DNA of 64,000 nt, from assembly GCA_008015155.1 (NCBI GenBank), contig SSFA01000013.1, positions 1-64,000 of the forward strand. The letters run 5' to 3'. The translations under genes were made by a program, and so were the position numbers. Below are positions 36,521-44,754 of the stretch, in pieces (positions within the stretch are counted from its first letter, which is position 1; the number at the start of each line of letters is the position of its first letter). This DNA comes from Thiothrix sp. (GTDB taxonomy: Bacteria; Pseudomonadota; Gammaproteobacteria; Thiotrichales; Thiotrichaceae). The notes beneath the pieces are model-generated. The model had not been told where the DNA came from. It saw only the letters and a list, made by a program, of their open reading frames with translations, and searched no databases.

Positions 36521-38062
36521 ATGCCGGATAGCCACTACGATCTTGTCATTCAGCATCACGCCTCGGTTGAGCCTGTCGACCGTTTGGTGCGTGATTTGCT
36601 GATATTGCTAGATAAAGAGGGCGATCCCTATATCGAATACAAACTATCGGAAGGCCTACTCTTTCCAGAAAGTAAGACCACTGTTCTAGAAAACATTAGT
36701 CAAGACGAAGCTGAATATTACCAAAAACGCTTCCGCGAGATGATGGTCGAGACCTCTTTACGTCCGACTTTACAATTAAATATTGATAAGAATACTGCTA
36801 TCGCGGCTGGTACCAATGACATGCACGTCTGTCCTGCTTGTCATCACCAACAGCCACGCAAGCGTTCAGGTATGAATACCTGTGAGAACTGCAATTTAGT
36901 CGCAGAAAAATATCAACGTAATCAAAAGCGTGAAGATATTATTGCGCAAGAAAGTCGGGTCTACAAATTCCAACAAGACAAATTGATGCGTGAAGCTCTC
37001 GAACGAGCACGTATTAGTGAAGAAGAGCAACTACGCCGAGAAGCAAGACTACAGCTGAGTTTAGAGAGTAAAAAACGGCCTTTAGATATTGCTATTGGCG
37101 TAACCGCTGTCGGCTTAATGATATTAGCGGGTGTATTAATTGTGACCACCATTCAACGCAAAGAGACGCAAACCTTAGAGAATATTCAACAACAAGCCAT
37201 CATCGCTAAAACGCTAGAGAAAGCAACTCAACCTGAAGACAAAGCCCATGTAGCTAAGCCAAGTGCAAATGCTCAAACCCGCTTAGTGGAGTCAACAGAA
37301 CCTGTTAAAGCGACTATTTCCAAACCTAGAAATAATCAGATTGTTAGCAAAGACGATATTGATAAACTCAAAATGCTCTTGGAAGTGGATGCACCTAACC
37401 CCTACCTCAGCAAAATTAGCCCTGAGCAATTTAAGCGTGATCAGCAAAAACTACACCGTTTACTGGAGTTAAACAAACCAGAACTAGCGATTGCTTTTGT
37501 GAATGAACTGACTGATCAATATGCAGCAGCCCTCCTTCTATTAGAGGTCGCCAACTCTGAAACTCAGAAGCAGCATCACGGCAATGATGATGATATTTTA
37601 CGCACCTTCAATAACCTCATGAGTCGAGCACCCGCCATTCAGCAACCCTTAGTCAGTGCTAGCTTTAGCTTAATGTTGCGCCTACAAGGCCAAGAAAATA
37701 ATGCCCACGCAGCACTAAGACCTACCTTAGAAGATTTAAAAGCCACTAATAATAACCTGCTATTCGTGGTAGAAAATCAACAGGGCGAACTAGGCCAAGT
37801 ACAGAAGTTGGGCATTATTCTGCAGATAATTAAAGACCATCAACGGTTTGCTCAGCCGAAACCTAACCAAGATTTTCTACAGCTTGCTGAAGAAATTCTG
37901 AAAACTGTTCCAACCGAAGCTTTACCACAGGCAGAAGCGATGACTTTATTAGCTTCTGCCTGTTTAGTAGTGGGTGAGAAAAATCAAGCACATCTTTGGC
38001 TAAGTAAGATTACTGATAAGCTTGCCCGTGAACAACTACTCAGCAAATTAAACAGCCTCTAA
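36521..38062 (+). CDS. Zinc-ribbon, single-span membrane protein of unknown function
   Basis: 513 residues. A cytoplasmic N-domain (about 1-100) is followed by a zinc ribbon: Cys104-x2-Cys107 and Cys121-x2-Cys124. Then come a charged, probably coiled-coil helix (about 130-185) and one transmembrane helix (about 188-210). The periplasmic region of about 300 residues is helical and repeat-like (LEDLKATNNNLLFVVENQ and neighbours), perhaps TPR-related. I do not recognise the family. It has its own upstream region of about 120 bases and converges with the amidotransferase gene 12 bases later. Confidence 0.65.
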   Translation: MPDSHYDLVIQHHASVEPVDRLVRDLLILLDKEGDPYIEYKLSEGLLFPESKTTVLENISQDEAEYYQKRFREMMVETSLRPTLQLNIDKNTAIAAGTNDMHVCPACHHQQPRKRSGMNTCENCNLVAEKYQRNQKREDIIAQESRVYKFQQDKLMREALERARISEEEQLRREARLQLSLESKKRPLDIAIGVTAVGLMILAGVLIVTTIQRKETQTLENIQQQAIIAKTLEKATQPEDKAHVAKPSANAQTRLVESTEPVKATISKPRNNQIVSKDDIDKLKMLLEVDAPNPYLSKISPEQFKRDQQKLHRLLELNKPELAIAFVNELTDQYAAALLLLEVANSETQKQHHGNDDDILRTFNNLMSRAPAIQQPLVSASFSLMLRLQGQENNAHAALRPTLEDLKATNNNLLFVVENQQGELGQVQKLGIILQIIKDHQRFAQPKPNQDFLQLAEEILKTVPTEALPQAEAMTLLASACLVVGEKNQAHLWLSKITDKLAREQLLSKLNSL

Positions 38063-38074
38063 GCTCCATATCTG

Positions 38075-38788
38075 TTAACTAACCTGCTTTAGAAAATTAG
38101 CCATCCATTGGCCACTCTCTGCCTCCGGCTTTAAATCACCATTCTTTAACCCGCTCAAAGCAGCATCAGCAACTGGATTAGGAATCACGCTGCCACGCCG
38201 TAGGTTAAGTAGCTGCTCTTCATACTCCGTACTGAACTCAGGATGCCCTTGGAAGGTTAAAATCCGCCCACCATAAACTAGGCCGGCATATTCACAGAAC
38301 TCGGAACTTGCAAATACTTCAGCATTAGCCGGTAATTCAACCACTTGATCCTGATGCATCGCATTGAAAATCACAGTCGACTGCTCGCCCAACCAAGCTT
38401 GTGGTTTTTGCACTTTATATGCTTGTAAGCCAACACCCCAGCCTTTGCTAGACTTTTCAACGCGTCCACCTAAAGCCGTAGCAATGATTTGATGGCCAAA
38501 ACAGATACCGATCATTGGAACCTGTGCTTGCCAAACTGCACGAATGAAATCTTGCAGTTGCAGCATCCAAGGTAAGTTTTCATAAACCCCATGGCGTGAG
38601 CCAGTGACTAACCAAGCTGCACATTCTTGTGGGTGAGTTGGCAACTGGTTATCCAAAACAGGGTAAACTTTAAACTCAAAACTACTGTCGGCTGTACCTA
38701 ACAAACGTTTGAACATATCTGCATAAGAGCCGTAAGCGCTTTTTAATTCTTCAGGTGGACGACCTGTTTCTAAAATACCGATTAACAT
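38075..38788 (-). CDS. Class I glutamine amidotransferase-like hydrolase
   Basis: 237 residues of the GATase1 fold with a complete triad: nucleophile Cys96 in GICFGHQ, and His182 and Glu184 in QGHPEFS. No synthetase domain is attached. It ends an operon with a PuuA-like ligase, a LysE exporter and a ureohydrolase. It may therefore hydrolyse gamma-glutamyl-GABA as PuuD does, although it is not of the PuuD (peptidase C26) sequence type. GAG at seven bases favours the ATG at 38788; upstream in-frame codons overlap the ureohydrolase gene. Confidence 0.78.
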   Translation of the reverse strand: MLIGILETGRPPEELKSAYGSYADMFKRLLGTADSSFEFKVYPVLDNQLPTHPQECAAWLVTGSRHGVYENLPWMLQLQDFIRAVWQAQVPMIGICFGHQIIATALGGRVEKSSKGWGVGLQAYKVQKPQAWLGEQSTVIFNAMHQDQVVELPANAEVFASSEFCEYAGLVYGGRILTFQGHPEFSTEYEEQLLNLRRGSVIPNPVADAALSGLKNGDLKPEAESGQWMANFLKQVS

Positions 38789-38795
38789 GACGATC

Positions 38796-39788
38796 TCACA
38801 ATAAACCTGTTGGAGCGCGGACAGCGCCCTTTTTTTCTGCCAATAAACATAAATAATCGTGGGCAAGTGTAGCAGCGGCTAGTGCTGTAACTTCAGCCAC
38901 ATCATAAGCGGGTGCCACTTCAACCACATCCATCCCGACTAAATTAAGCTGCCCTAGGGAACGTATAATTCCCAAAGCTTGTGCAGTACTCAAGCCACCG
39001 ACTACCGGTGTACCCGTACCAGGCGCAAAGACTGGATCAAGGCAGTCAATGTCAAAACTTAAATAAACTTTCTGCTGACCGACGCGCTCATAGATTTCCT
39101 CGACCGTGCGCTTAATCCCTTCACGATGTACCCAAGGCGCTGTCAAAATTCGGAAACCATGATCAGAATCGTTGTAGGTACGAATCCCCACTTGCACCGA
39201 ATGTGCCACATCAATTAAGCCTTCACGCTTAGCACGTAAGAACATACTACCGTGGTCAAACCGTGTGCCATCATCCTCCCAAGTATCGCAGTGCGCATCA
39301 AAATGCAATAAAGCTACCGGGCCGTGTTGTTTGGCAATCGCGCGCAAAATCGGGTAAGTAACAAAATGATCACCGCCAAAACTTACAGGACTGGCGCCTG
39401 CTGCTAGGATTTGGCTGATATGTTTCTCAATGCTAGGAATAATCGTTTCTGGATGGTGTGGATCGAGGAAACAGTCTCCATAATCTACCACTGCCAAATG
39501 CTCAAAGGGATGAAAGCCAAACGGAAAAGCCTTCAATTCTGCTAACTGTACAGAAGCTGCACGAATAGCACGCGGGCCTAAGCGCGCACCTGAACGATAA
39601 GTCACGGCTGAATCATAGGGAATCCCGCTGACCACTACATCAGCACCAGTTAAGTCGCGACTGTAGCTACGCCGTAAGAAACTTAGAGCGCCACCGTAAG
39701 TCATCTCAGGTGCTTGACCCAATAAACCTTTACGCCGAAACGCCTGATCACCGTATTCGGGTTCAGACGAGTGAATTGAATCCTGCAT
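38796..39788 (-). CDS. speB: Agmatinase / guanidinobutyrase-type ureohydrolase
   Basis: Releases urea from agmatine or a related guanidino compound. The manganese motifs are intact: GGDHFVTYP, HFDAHCDTW and SFDIDCLDPVFAPGTGTP. At 330 residues it is longer than E. coli SpeB (306), closer to guanidinobutyrase and guanidinopropionase homologues. It lies in an operon with a gamma-glutamylputrescine-synthetase-like gene, so agmatine to putrescine is the simplest reading. 4-Guanidinobutyrate to GABA also fits this context. Confidence 0.85.
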   Translation of the reverse strand: MQDSIHSSEPEYGDQAFRRKGLLGQAPEMTYGGALSFLRRSYSRDLTGADVVVSGIPYDSAVTYRSGARLGPRAIRAASVQLAELKAFPFGFHPFEHLAVVDYGDCFLDPHHPETIIPSIEKHISQILAAGASPVSFGGDHFVTYPILRAIAKQHGPVALLHFDAHCDTWEDDGTRFDHGSMFLRAKREGLIDVAHSVQVGIRTYNDSDHGFRILTAPWVHREGIKRTVEEIYERVGQQKVYLSFDIDCLDPVFAPGTGTPVVGGLSTAQALGIIRSLGQLNLVGMDVVEVAPAYDVAEVTALAAATLAHDYLCLLAEKKGAVRAPTGLL

Positions 39789-39815
39789 GTCTAAATCTCG
39801 ATTTTTTGCAAAGTA

Positions 39816-40436
39816 TTAGCGATTATTTAACGCAAGTTTTACACCAAAGCCAATTAAAGCCAAGCCTGCTAAACGCGTCGCTAATTTGCGCGCGGAAGGT
39901 AAAGCTTTTAAATACTGCGCCAGTTGATTACCAATGAGCACTAGTAGGAATTGATAGACCAAACTCAGTAGCGTCACATGGAGCATCATCACGGCTAAAG
40001 TCATGGATGAGGCTTCTGGGCGTAAAAACAAGGGGAAGAAAGCGACAAAAAATAAAATCACTTTAGGATTAGTCAGGCTAACCGCTAAGGCTTGACGGAA
40101 ATAAATCCACGAACTTTGTTCCGGTTCAGGTTTAGCAGGCAGTGCTTGCACAGAAGCCCGTATTAGTTGAAAACCCAGCCAAACTAAATAGGCTGCACCA
40201 GACCACTGTAAAACCTTAAAAAGCAGCGGGTTAGCCTGCATAATAGCGGCTAAACCCGCAACGGCTGCCACCATATACAAGAAGTCACCTAATAAAGTAC
40301 CCAGCACAGCTCCCAAGCCGGCTTTGACTCCATTGCGCGCCGTTGCATTTAAGATGGCTAAAGTTCCCGGCCCCGGAATTAACTGGAAGACCAGGATGGC
40401 TGCAATAAAACTAATGTAGTTCTGAATATCGAACAC
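39816..40436 (-). CDS. LysE/RhtB-family amino acid exporter
   Basis: 206 residues with about six membrane helices. The N-terminal motif QLIPGPGTLAILNATARNGVKAG is the LysE/RhtB signature, followed by GAAYLVWLGFQLIR and SLTNPKVILFFVAFFP. The start codon is GTG at 40436 with AGGAT five bases before. In this operon it may relieve excess of a basic amino acid or polyamine intermediate; substrate is unknown. Confidence 0.85.
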   Translation of the reverse strand: MFDIQNYISFIAAILVFQLIPGPGTLAILNATARNGVKAGLGAVLGTLLGDFLYMVAAVAGLAAIMQANPLLFKVLQWSGAAYLVWLGFQLIRASVQALPAKPEPEQSSWIYFRQALAVSLTNPKVILFFVAFFPLFLRPEASSMTLAVMMLHVTLLSLVYQFLLVLIGNQLAQYLKALPSARKLATRLAGLALIGFGVKLALNNR

Positions 40437-40445
40437 AAACTATCC

Positions 40446-41789
40446 TTATACCACACCTAAGTAAGTTTCATACTCTGCATCTGTGATACGACTAGAAAAT
40501 TTATCTAATTCTTGCTGTTTAATAGCAGTAAAGAGATCAACAAAAGCATCGCCTAATAGTTCGCGCATTAACTGACTTTCTTTCAAACTATCAATGGCAG
40601 CATACCATTGTGTAGGTAAAACTTGTTCAGGTCGAGGATTGGCATAAGTATTTCCTGCACTGGCTGGCCCCGGATTTAATTGTTGCTCCATCCCATATAA
40701 AGCTGCACTTAAAATAGCCGCAATCACTAAATAAGGATTAGCATCTGCTCCAGAAACTCGATGCTCAATGCGCCTTGCAGCATCCGGACTATCGGGAATA
40801 CGTACTGAAACGGTACGATTCTCATAACCCCAATTAGCTGCAATGGGTGCATAACTGCCTGGTCGTAAGCGTCGCCATGAATTTAAGTGCGGTGCAAAAA
40901 TTAACATGGAGCCACGCATAGCTGCTAAGACACCAGCAACTGCATGCAATAAAGCAGCACTGCCCGTATCTGTGCCATTCGCGAAAATATTCTTACCCTC
41001 TTCATCAAGGATACTAAAATGGACATGCAAGCCACTACCACTTTCATCACCATAAGTTTTAGCCATGAAACTGGCTAAATGTTCATGTTTGCGTGCTACA
41101 TTGCGGACAATTCGCTTAAAAAGCACTGCATGATCGGCGGCTAGGAGCGCATCATCCACATGATTCAAATTGACTTCAAATTGGCCGTCCCCGAATTCAG
41201 CAATAATGGAATCCGCCGGGATATCTTGTACTTGGCAAGCATAACGAATCGCTTCCAAAATCGGCCGAAAGCGATTGAGATTGCGAATCGCGTAAGGGTT
41301 AGGGCGGGCAAAGCTCGTTTCAGGAATTAAAGGTGAAGGAATCGGACGATTCTCACGCTCTGAGCCAATATCGAGGAGATAAAACTCTAACTCTACAGCC
41401 ACGACTGGCGTTAAACCTTTAGCGCGATAACGTTGTAAGACACAATCTAATAAATGACGTGGATCAGAAGCGAACAGGCAGCCGTCGGGATGTCCCATCA
41501 TCGCGAGCATTTGATAATGCGCACCTGCTTCCCAAGGCACTAACACAGGTTTAGGAGAGACAATCTGACAGACACCATCACTATCCCCTGTGGCCAAGGC
41601 CATTTCCGCCTCGCCAATATCATCGCCCCAAAAATCCAGCCCCACTACTGAACGGGGCATTTTAAAACCTTCTTGCAGAATCTTTGGAGCAGCATCTAGA
41701 GGCACACGTTTACCACGCTGATTACCGTTTAGATCAGTGATAAAAATGTCTAGTTCTGCTATTTGTCGATTATTATTTAGCTGATCCAC
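40446..41789 (-). CDS. puuA: Glutamine synthetase family, gamma-glutamylputrescine synthetase-like
   Basis: 447 residues of the GlnA fold. Metal and ATP-site motifs: VELEFYLLD, FGDGQFEVNLNH, ESGSGLHVHFSI, and RLRPGSYAPIAANWGYENRTV. The PuuA/GlnA-like branch is suggested by length and by neighbouring ureohydrolase and aldehyde dehydrogenase genes; it would ligate glutamate to putrescine. The start is GTG at 41789 with GGAG eight bases upstream. It is the first gene of the leftward operon, divergent from its likely GntR regulator. A role on another amine (ethanolamine, spermidine) is possible. Confidence 0.8.
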   Translation of the reverse strand: MDQLNNNRQIAELDIFITDLNGNQRGKRVPLDAAPKILQEGFKMPRSVVGLDFWGDDIGEAEMALATGDSDGVCQIVSPKPVLVPWEAGAHYQMLAMMGHPDGCLFASDPRHLLDCVLQRYRAKGLTPVVAVELEFYLLDIGSERENRPIPSPLIPETSFARPNPYAIRNLNRFRPILEAIRYACQVQDIPADSIIAEFGDGQFEVNLNHVDDALLAADHAVLFKRIVRNVARKHEHLASFMAKTYGDESGSGLHVHFSILDEEGKNIFANGTDTGSAALLHAVAGVLAAMRGSMLIFAPHLNSWRRLRPGSYAPIAANWGYENRTVSVRIPDSPDAARRIEHRVSGADANPYLVIAAILSAALYGMEQQLNPGPASAGNTYANPRPEQVLPTQWYAAIDSLKESQLMRELLGDAFVDLFTAIKQQELDKFSSRITDAEYETYLGVV

Positions 41790-41833
41790 GATCAGTTCTC
41801 CGCGTTACTAAGATTCTGCTGAGCAGACTTACA

Positions 41834-41941
41834 ATTGTGATCACGATTTTAGGCAGGGTCAAGTGCCTTTCGACTAGCTATACGTGTAATCAGGTGAAAT
41901 AGCCTATATTTTCGTCTGGAAATCTCTAAGATTGTGATCAT
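41834..41941. promoter_or_regulatory. Two ATTGTGATCA operator-like sites between puuA-like gene and gntR
   Basis: ATTGTGATCACGAT at 41834-41847 (core GTGATCAC is a perfect 8-bp palindrome) and ATTGTGATCAT at 41931-41941 share ten identical bases. One lies near the puuA-like start, the other about 35 bases before the gntR start. This fits binding by the FCD-type regulator to control both directions. Confidence 0.55.
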
Positions 41942-41975
41942 ATAATGACGCCTTATTGCTTAAACCTAGGACATC

Positions 41976-42695
41976 ATGAACGCCAAAACTACCCAGCTTT
42001 TGTCCTTAACTCCCTTGGAGAAAGCACCCGCTCAAGGGGTTAATTTATGGGTGTATCATTCGCTCCGCCGGGCGCTGATGTGCGGACAGATTGAGCCGGG
42101 CTTACCGCTCACTATTCGTGGGCTTGCTGAAGTCATGCATGTAAGCCCTATGCCTGTGCGTGAGGCACTGCATCGCCTTACTTGTGAAGGTGCAGTAGAA
42201 GTACGCGATAACCGGCGGGTTATGGTGCCGCAAATGACGGCAGCTCGCTTTAAAGAACTGTATGAATTGCGCATTGTGCTCGAAACCCATGCTGCAGAAA
42301 GCGCCTTACCTTATTGTCGCCCTGAGCATATTACTGAGTTAGAACGTTTAGATAACTTAATAGATCTGGCTTACCAACACAGTGATACCGGTGAAGGTAG
42401 CTTGGCTAATCAAGAATTTCACCGCTATTTATATCAACGCAATCCCTTTCAAGTTGCCGTGCCCTTAATTGAAAGCGTCTGGCTACAACTGGGGCCTTTT
42501 GTGCGTTTTGCAAAAAATAAGCTAACCCAACATTATCGGATTGACCGCCATAAAGAAGCTTTACAAGCATTGCGCCAACAAAATGCGTTCGCCTTACGGC
42601 GCGCTATTGAAGCCGATATCCGTGATGGCTTAGCCTCGATTCAAGCGGTTGAAGGCATACATGAACATTTTAAAGAGCAGGCTTTATCTGCTTAA
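41976..42695 (+). CDS. GntR-family transcriptional regulator, FCD domain
   Basis: 239 residues. The N-terminal winged helix shows LRRALMCGQIEPGLPLTIRG, then LAEVMHVSPMPVREALHRL, the GntR hallmark. The C-terminal FCD domain (about 95-225) has the arginine-rich RFKELYELRIVLE start and metal/ligand-site histidines (EFHRYLY, HKEALQALRQ). AGGA stands before the ATG. It is probably the local controller of the polyamine genes, sensing a pathway intermediate. The stop is 15 bases from the next ATG. Confidence 0.88.
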   Translation: MNAKTTQLLSLTPLEKAPAQGVNLWVYHSLRRALMCGQIEPGLPLTIRGLAEVMHVSPMPVREALHRLTCEGAVEVRDNRRVMVPQMTAARFKELYELRIVLETHAAESALPYCRPEHITELERLDNLIDLAYQHSDTGEGSLANQEFHRYLYQRNPFQVAVPLIESVWLQLGPFVRFAKNKLTQHYRIDRHKEALQALRQQNAFALRRAIEADIRDGLASIQAVEGIHEHFKEQALSA

Positions 42696-42710
42696 TTGAG
42701 GAGTATTTTA

Positions 42711-44204
42711 ATGAATAAACCCGCCAGTCCAAATTGGGCAGATTATGCCAAGCAACTGAGCATTCAAGGCCAATCGTTTATCAATGGACACTATGTGCCT
42801 GCTGCTTCAGAAAAAACTTTCGACTGCATTAGCCCCATTGATGGGCGCAAATTAGCTTTAGTCGCTGCTTGTGATCAAGTGGATGTGGATAGAGCGGTAG
42901 CGGCTGCTCATACTGCATTTAATGATGGACGCTGGAGTCGCTTGCATCCGAGTAAGCGTAAAGCGGTGCTCTTGCGCTTAGCCGATTTGATTGAAAAAAA
43001 TGCTGACGAATTAGCTCTACTTGAAACCTTAGATATGGGCAAGCCCATTCGCGATAGTTTAAGCATTGATATTCCTGCCACGGCACGTTGCTTCCGTTGG
43101 TATGCCGAAGCGGTCGATAAACTCTACGACGAAGTTGCTCCCACGGCACATAATGTTCTAGCCACTATTACCCGCGAGCCTTTAGGTGTGTGTGGAGTGA
43201 TTGTGCCTTGGAATTTTCCGCTGATTATGGCGGCTTGGAAACTTGCACCAGCTTTAGCCGCAGGGAACTCCATCGTCCTTAAACCCGCTGAACAATCCTC
43301 CTTAACAGCGATTCGCTTAGCAGCTTTAGCAGCGGAAGCAGGGATTCCTGATGGAGTACTCAATGTAGTCACTGGTTTAGGTCAAGAAGCTGGTCAAGCG
43401 ATTGGCTTACATATGGATATTGATGGTGTATTTTTTACTGGCTCAACAGCGGTTGGTAAATACATCATGCAATATTCTGCTCAATCGAATATGAAAAAAG
43501 TTGGCCTCGAATGCGGAGGCAAGTCTGGACATATTATCTTAGCGGATTGCGGTGATTTAGATGCTGCGGCTGAAGCGGCTGCCTTTGGGATTTTCTTTAA
43601 TCAAGGGGAAATGTGTTCAGCAGGCTCGCGTTTGATTCTAGATGCACCGATTCGTGATGCAGTCATGGATAAAATCCTTCAGTTTGCTAAAAGTATGCAG
43701 CCCGGCGATCCACTAGACCCCAACACTCGCTTAGGTGCGATGGTTGACCAAACCCATACTGAACGGGTGATGGATTATATCGCTAGTGGCAAACAAGAAG
43801 CAGAGCTAATAATCGGCGGTAAGCAGGCACGTATGGAAACCGGCGGCTGTTATATCGAGCCGACTGTTTTTGACAAAGTCAGTAATCAAGCACGTATTGC
43901 CCAAGAAGAAATTTTTGGCCCCGTCCTTTCCGTTATCACAGTGAATGGCGTGGATGAAGCGATCCGCGTCGCTAATGAGTCGATTTACGGTTTGGCCGCA
44001 GGTGTGTGGAGCGATAATGTGAACACACTGTATAAAGCAACGCGCGCCTTAAAAGCGGGTGTAGTCTATGCGAATTGCTATGATGCTGACGATATCACAA
44101 CGCCTTTCGGTGGCTACAAACAATCAGGGATTGGCCGTGATAAATCGCTCCATGCTTTTGACAAATACACTGAGCTGAAAACCACTTGGTTAAAACTTCG
44201 CTAA
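42711..44204 (+). CDS. puuC: Aldehyde dehydrogenase, PuuC-like
   Basis: 497 residues, NAD(P)-dependent. Motifs: VIVPWNFPLIMAAWKLAPAL, FTGSTAVGKYI, catalytic Glu in LECGGKSG and catalytic Cys in GEMCSAGSR, ending with PFGGYKQSGIGRDKSLHAFD. This is the gamma-glutamyl-gamma-aminobutyraldehyde or aminobutyraldehyde dehydrogenase group. The ATG at 42711 follows GGAG; a TTG at 42696 would overlap that site. With the divergent PuuA-like and ureohydrolase genes it supports putrescine oxidation to GABA. Confidence 0.85.
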   Translation: MNKPASPNWADYAKQLSIQGQSFINGHYVPAASEKTFDCISPIDGRKLALVAACDQVDVDRAVAAAHTAFNDGRWSRLHPSKRKAVLLRLADLIEKNADELALLETLDMGKPIRDSLSIDIPATARCFRWYAEAVDKLYDEVAPTAHNVLATITREPLGVCGVIVPWNFPLIMAAWKLAPALAAGNSIVLKPAEQSSLTAIRLAALAAEAGIPDGVLNVVTGLGQEAGQAIGLHMDIDGVFFTGSTAVGKYIMQYSAQSNMKKVGLECGGKSGHIILADCGDLDAAAEAAAFGIFFNQGEMCSAGSRLILDAPIRDAVMDKILQFAKSMQPGDPLDPNTRLGAMVDQTHTERVMDYIASGKQEAELIIGGKQARMETGGCYIEPTVFDKVSNQARIAQEEIFGPVLSVITVNGVDEAIRVANESIYGLAAGVWSDNVNTLYKATRALKAGVVYANCYDADDITTPFGGYKQSGIGRDKSLHAFDKYTELKTTWLKLR

Positions 44205-44268
44205 GCTGATAAATAGAAATTATCGAAGCTAATTAAGACTCTAGTTGTTACTGATAATTTGTCTGCAG

Positions 44269-44295
44269 GGAATGTTAGGCTTAGCCTAACATTCT
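44269..44295 (+). terminator. Stem-loop after the aldehyde dehydrogenase gene
   Basis: GGAATGTTAGGC (44269-44280), loop TTA, GCCTAACATTCT (44284-44295): twelve pairs with one G-U. It is followed by GCTTTCG rather than a long T-run, so termination strength is uncertain. Confidence 0.55.
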
Positions 44296-44335
44296 GCTTT
44301 CGTAGTGCTTTCTGCCTCAGACACTGACTACTAAA

Positions 44336-44366
44336 CCATTTACTTGATCCCGTGAATGGCTTTTTT
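44336..44366 (+). terminator. Rho-independent terminator
   Basis: CCATTTAC (44336-44343), 8-base loop, GTGAATGG (44352-44359), then CTTTTTT. A good intrinsic terminator for rightward transcription from the GntR/aldehyde dehydrogenase operon. Confidence 0.7.
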
Positions 44367-44733
44367 CAGGCAAACTTCTAATAAAACATTTAGCACGCTT
44401 ACTTTGCTTAAATAAGCCGGTCATTTTTACCAGCTAGTTTCAGTTATTGGCTTTGCTTTTTTAGTAGGACATTAATATGAGCTGAACTAAAGACTAACTA
44501 GTTGCGACTGAAGCTTTAACTGTAGACTGTATAAGTCCTATCGATGGACTAACTTGATTTGGTATTTAGGGGGTAACAAATAATTGTTACTTCAACTCAC
44601 CACTAATGAATTGTTACTCTCTATGAAGTAATGATTTCGTTGTGCTTCCTACCCTCAAGCACGAAAATTGCAGCCATTCACTCTAAATGATTGTGAATGG
44701 CTTTTTTTCGGAGGGTAATCAGGCCATAAACTA
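44367..44733 (+). other. Gene-free region with repeats; candidate small RNA or attenuated leader
   Basis: No protein gene seen. It holds a perfect inverted repeat GTAACAA/TTGTTAC (44573-44590), a direct repeat AATTGTTACT at 44582-44591 and 44609-44618, and a small hairpin GTGCTT/AAGCAC (44642-44662). The strong terminator at 44673-44708 sits only 26 bases before the next possible start codon. A transcript begun inside this region would end there, giving a short RNA or an attenuated mRNA. Confidence 0.4.
44673..44708 (+). terminator. Strong rho-independent terminator just upstream of the TPR regulator gene
   Basis: GCCATTCAC (44673-44681), 11-base loop, GTGAATGGC (44693-44701), then seven T. 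Its right arm is nearly identical to that of the terminator at 44336-44366, although no gene lies between them. Confidence 0.8.
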
Positions 44734-44754
44734 TTGATAGCACACAAACGCAAG

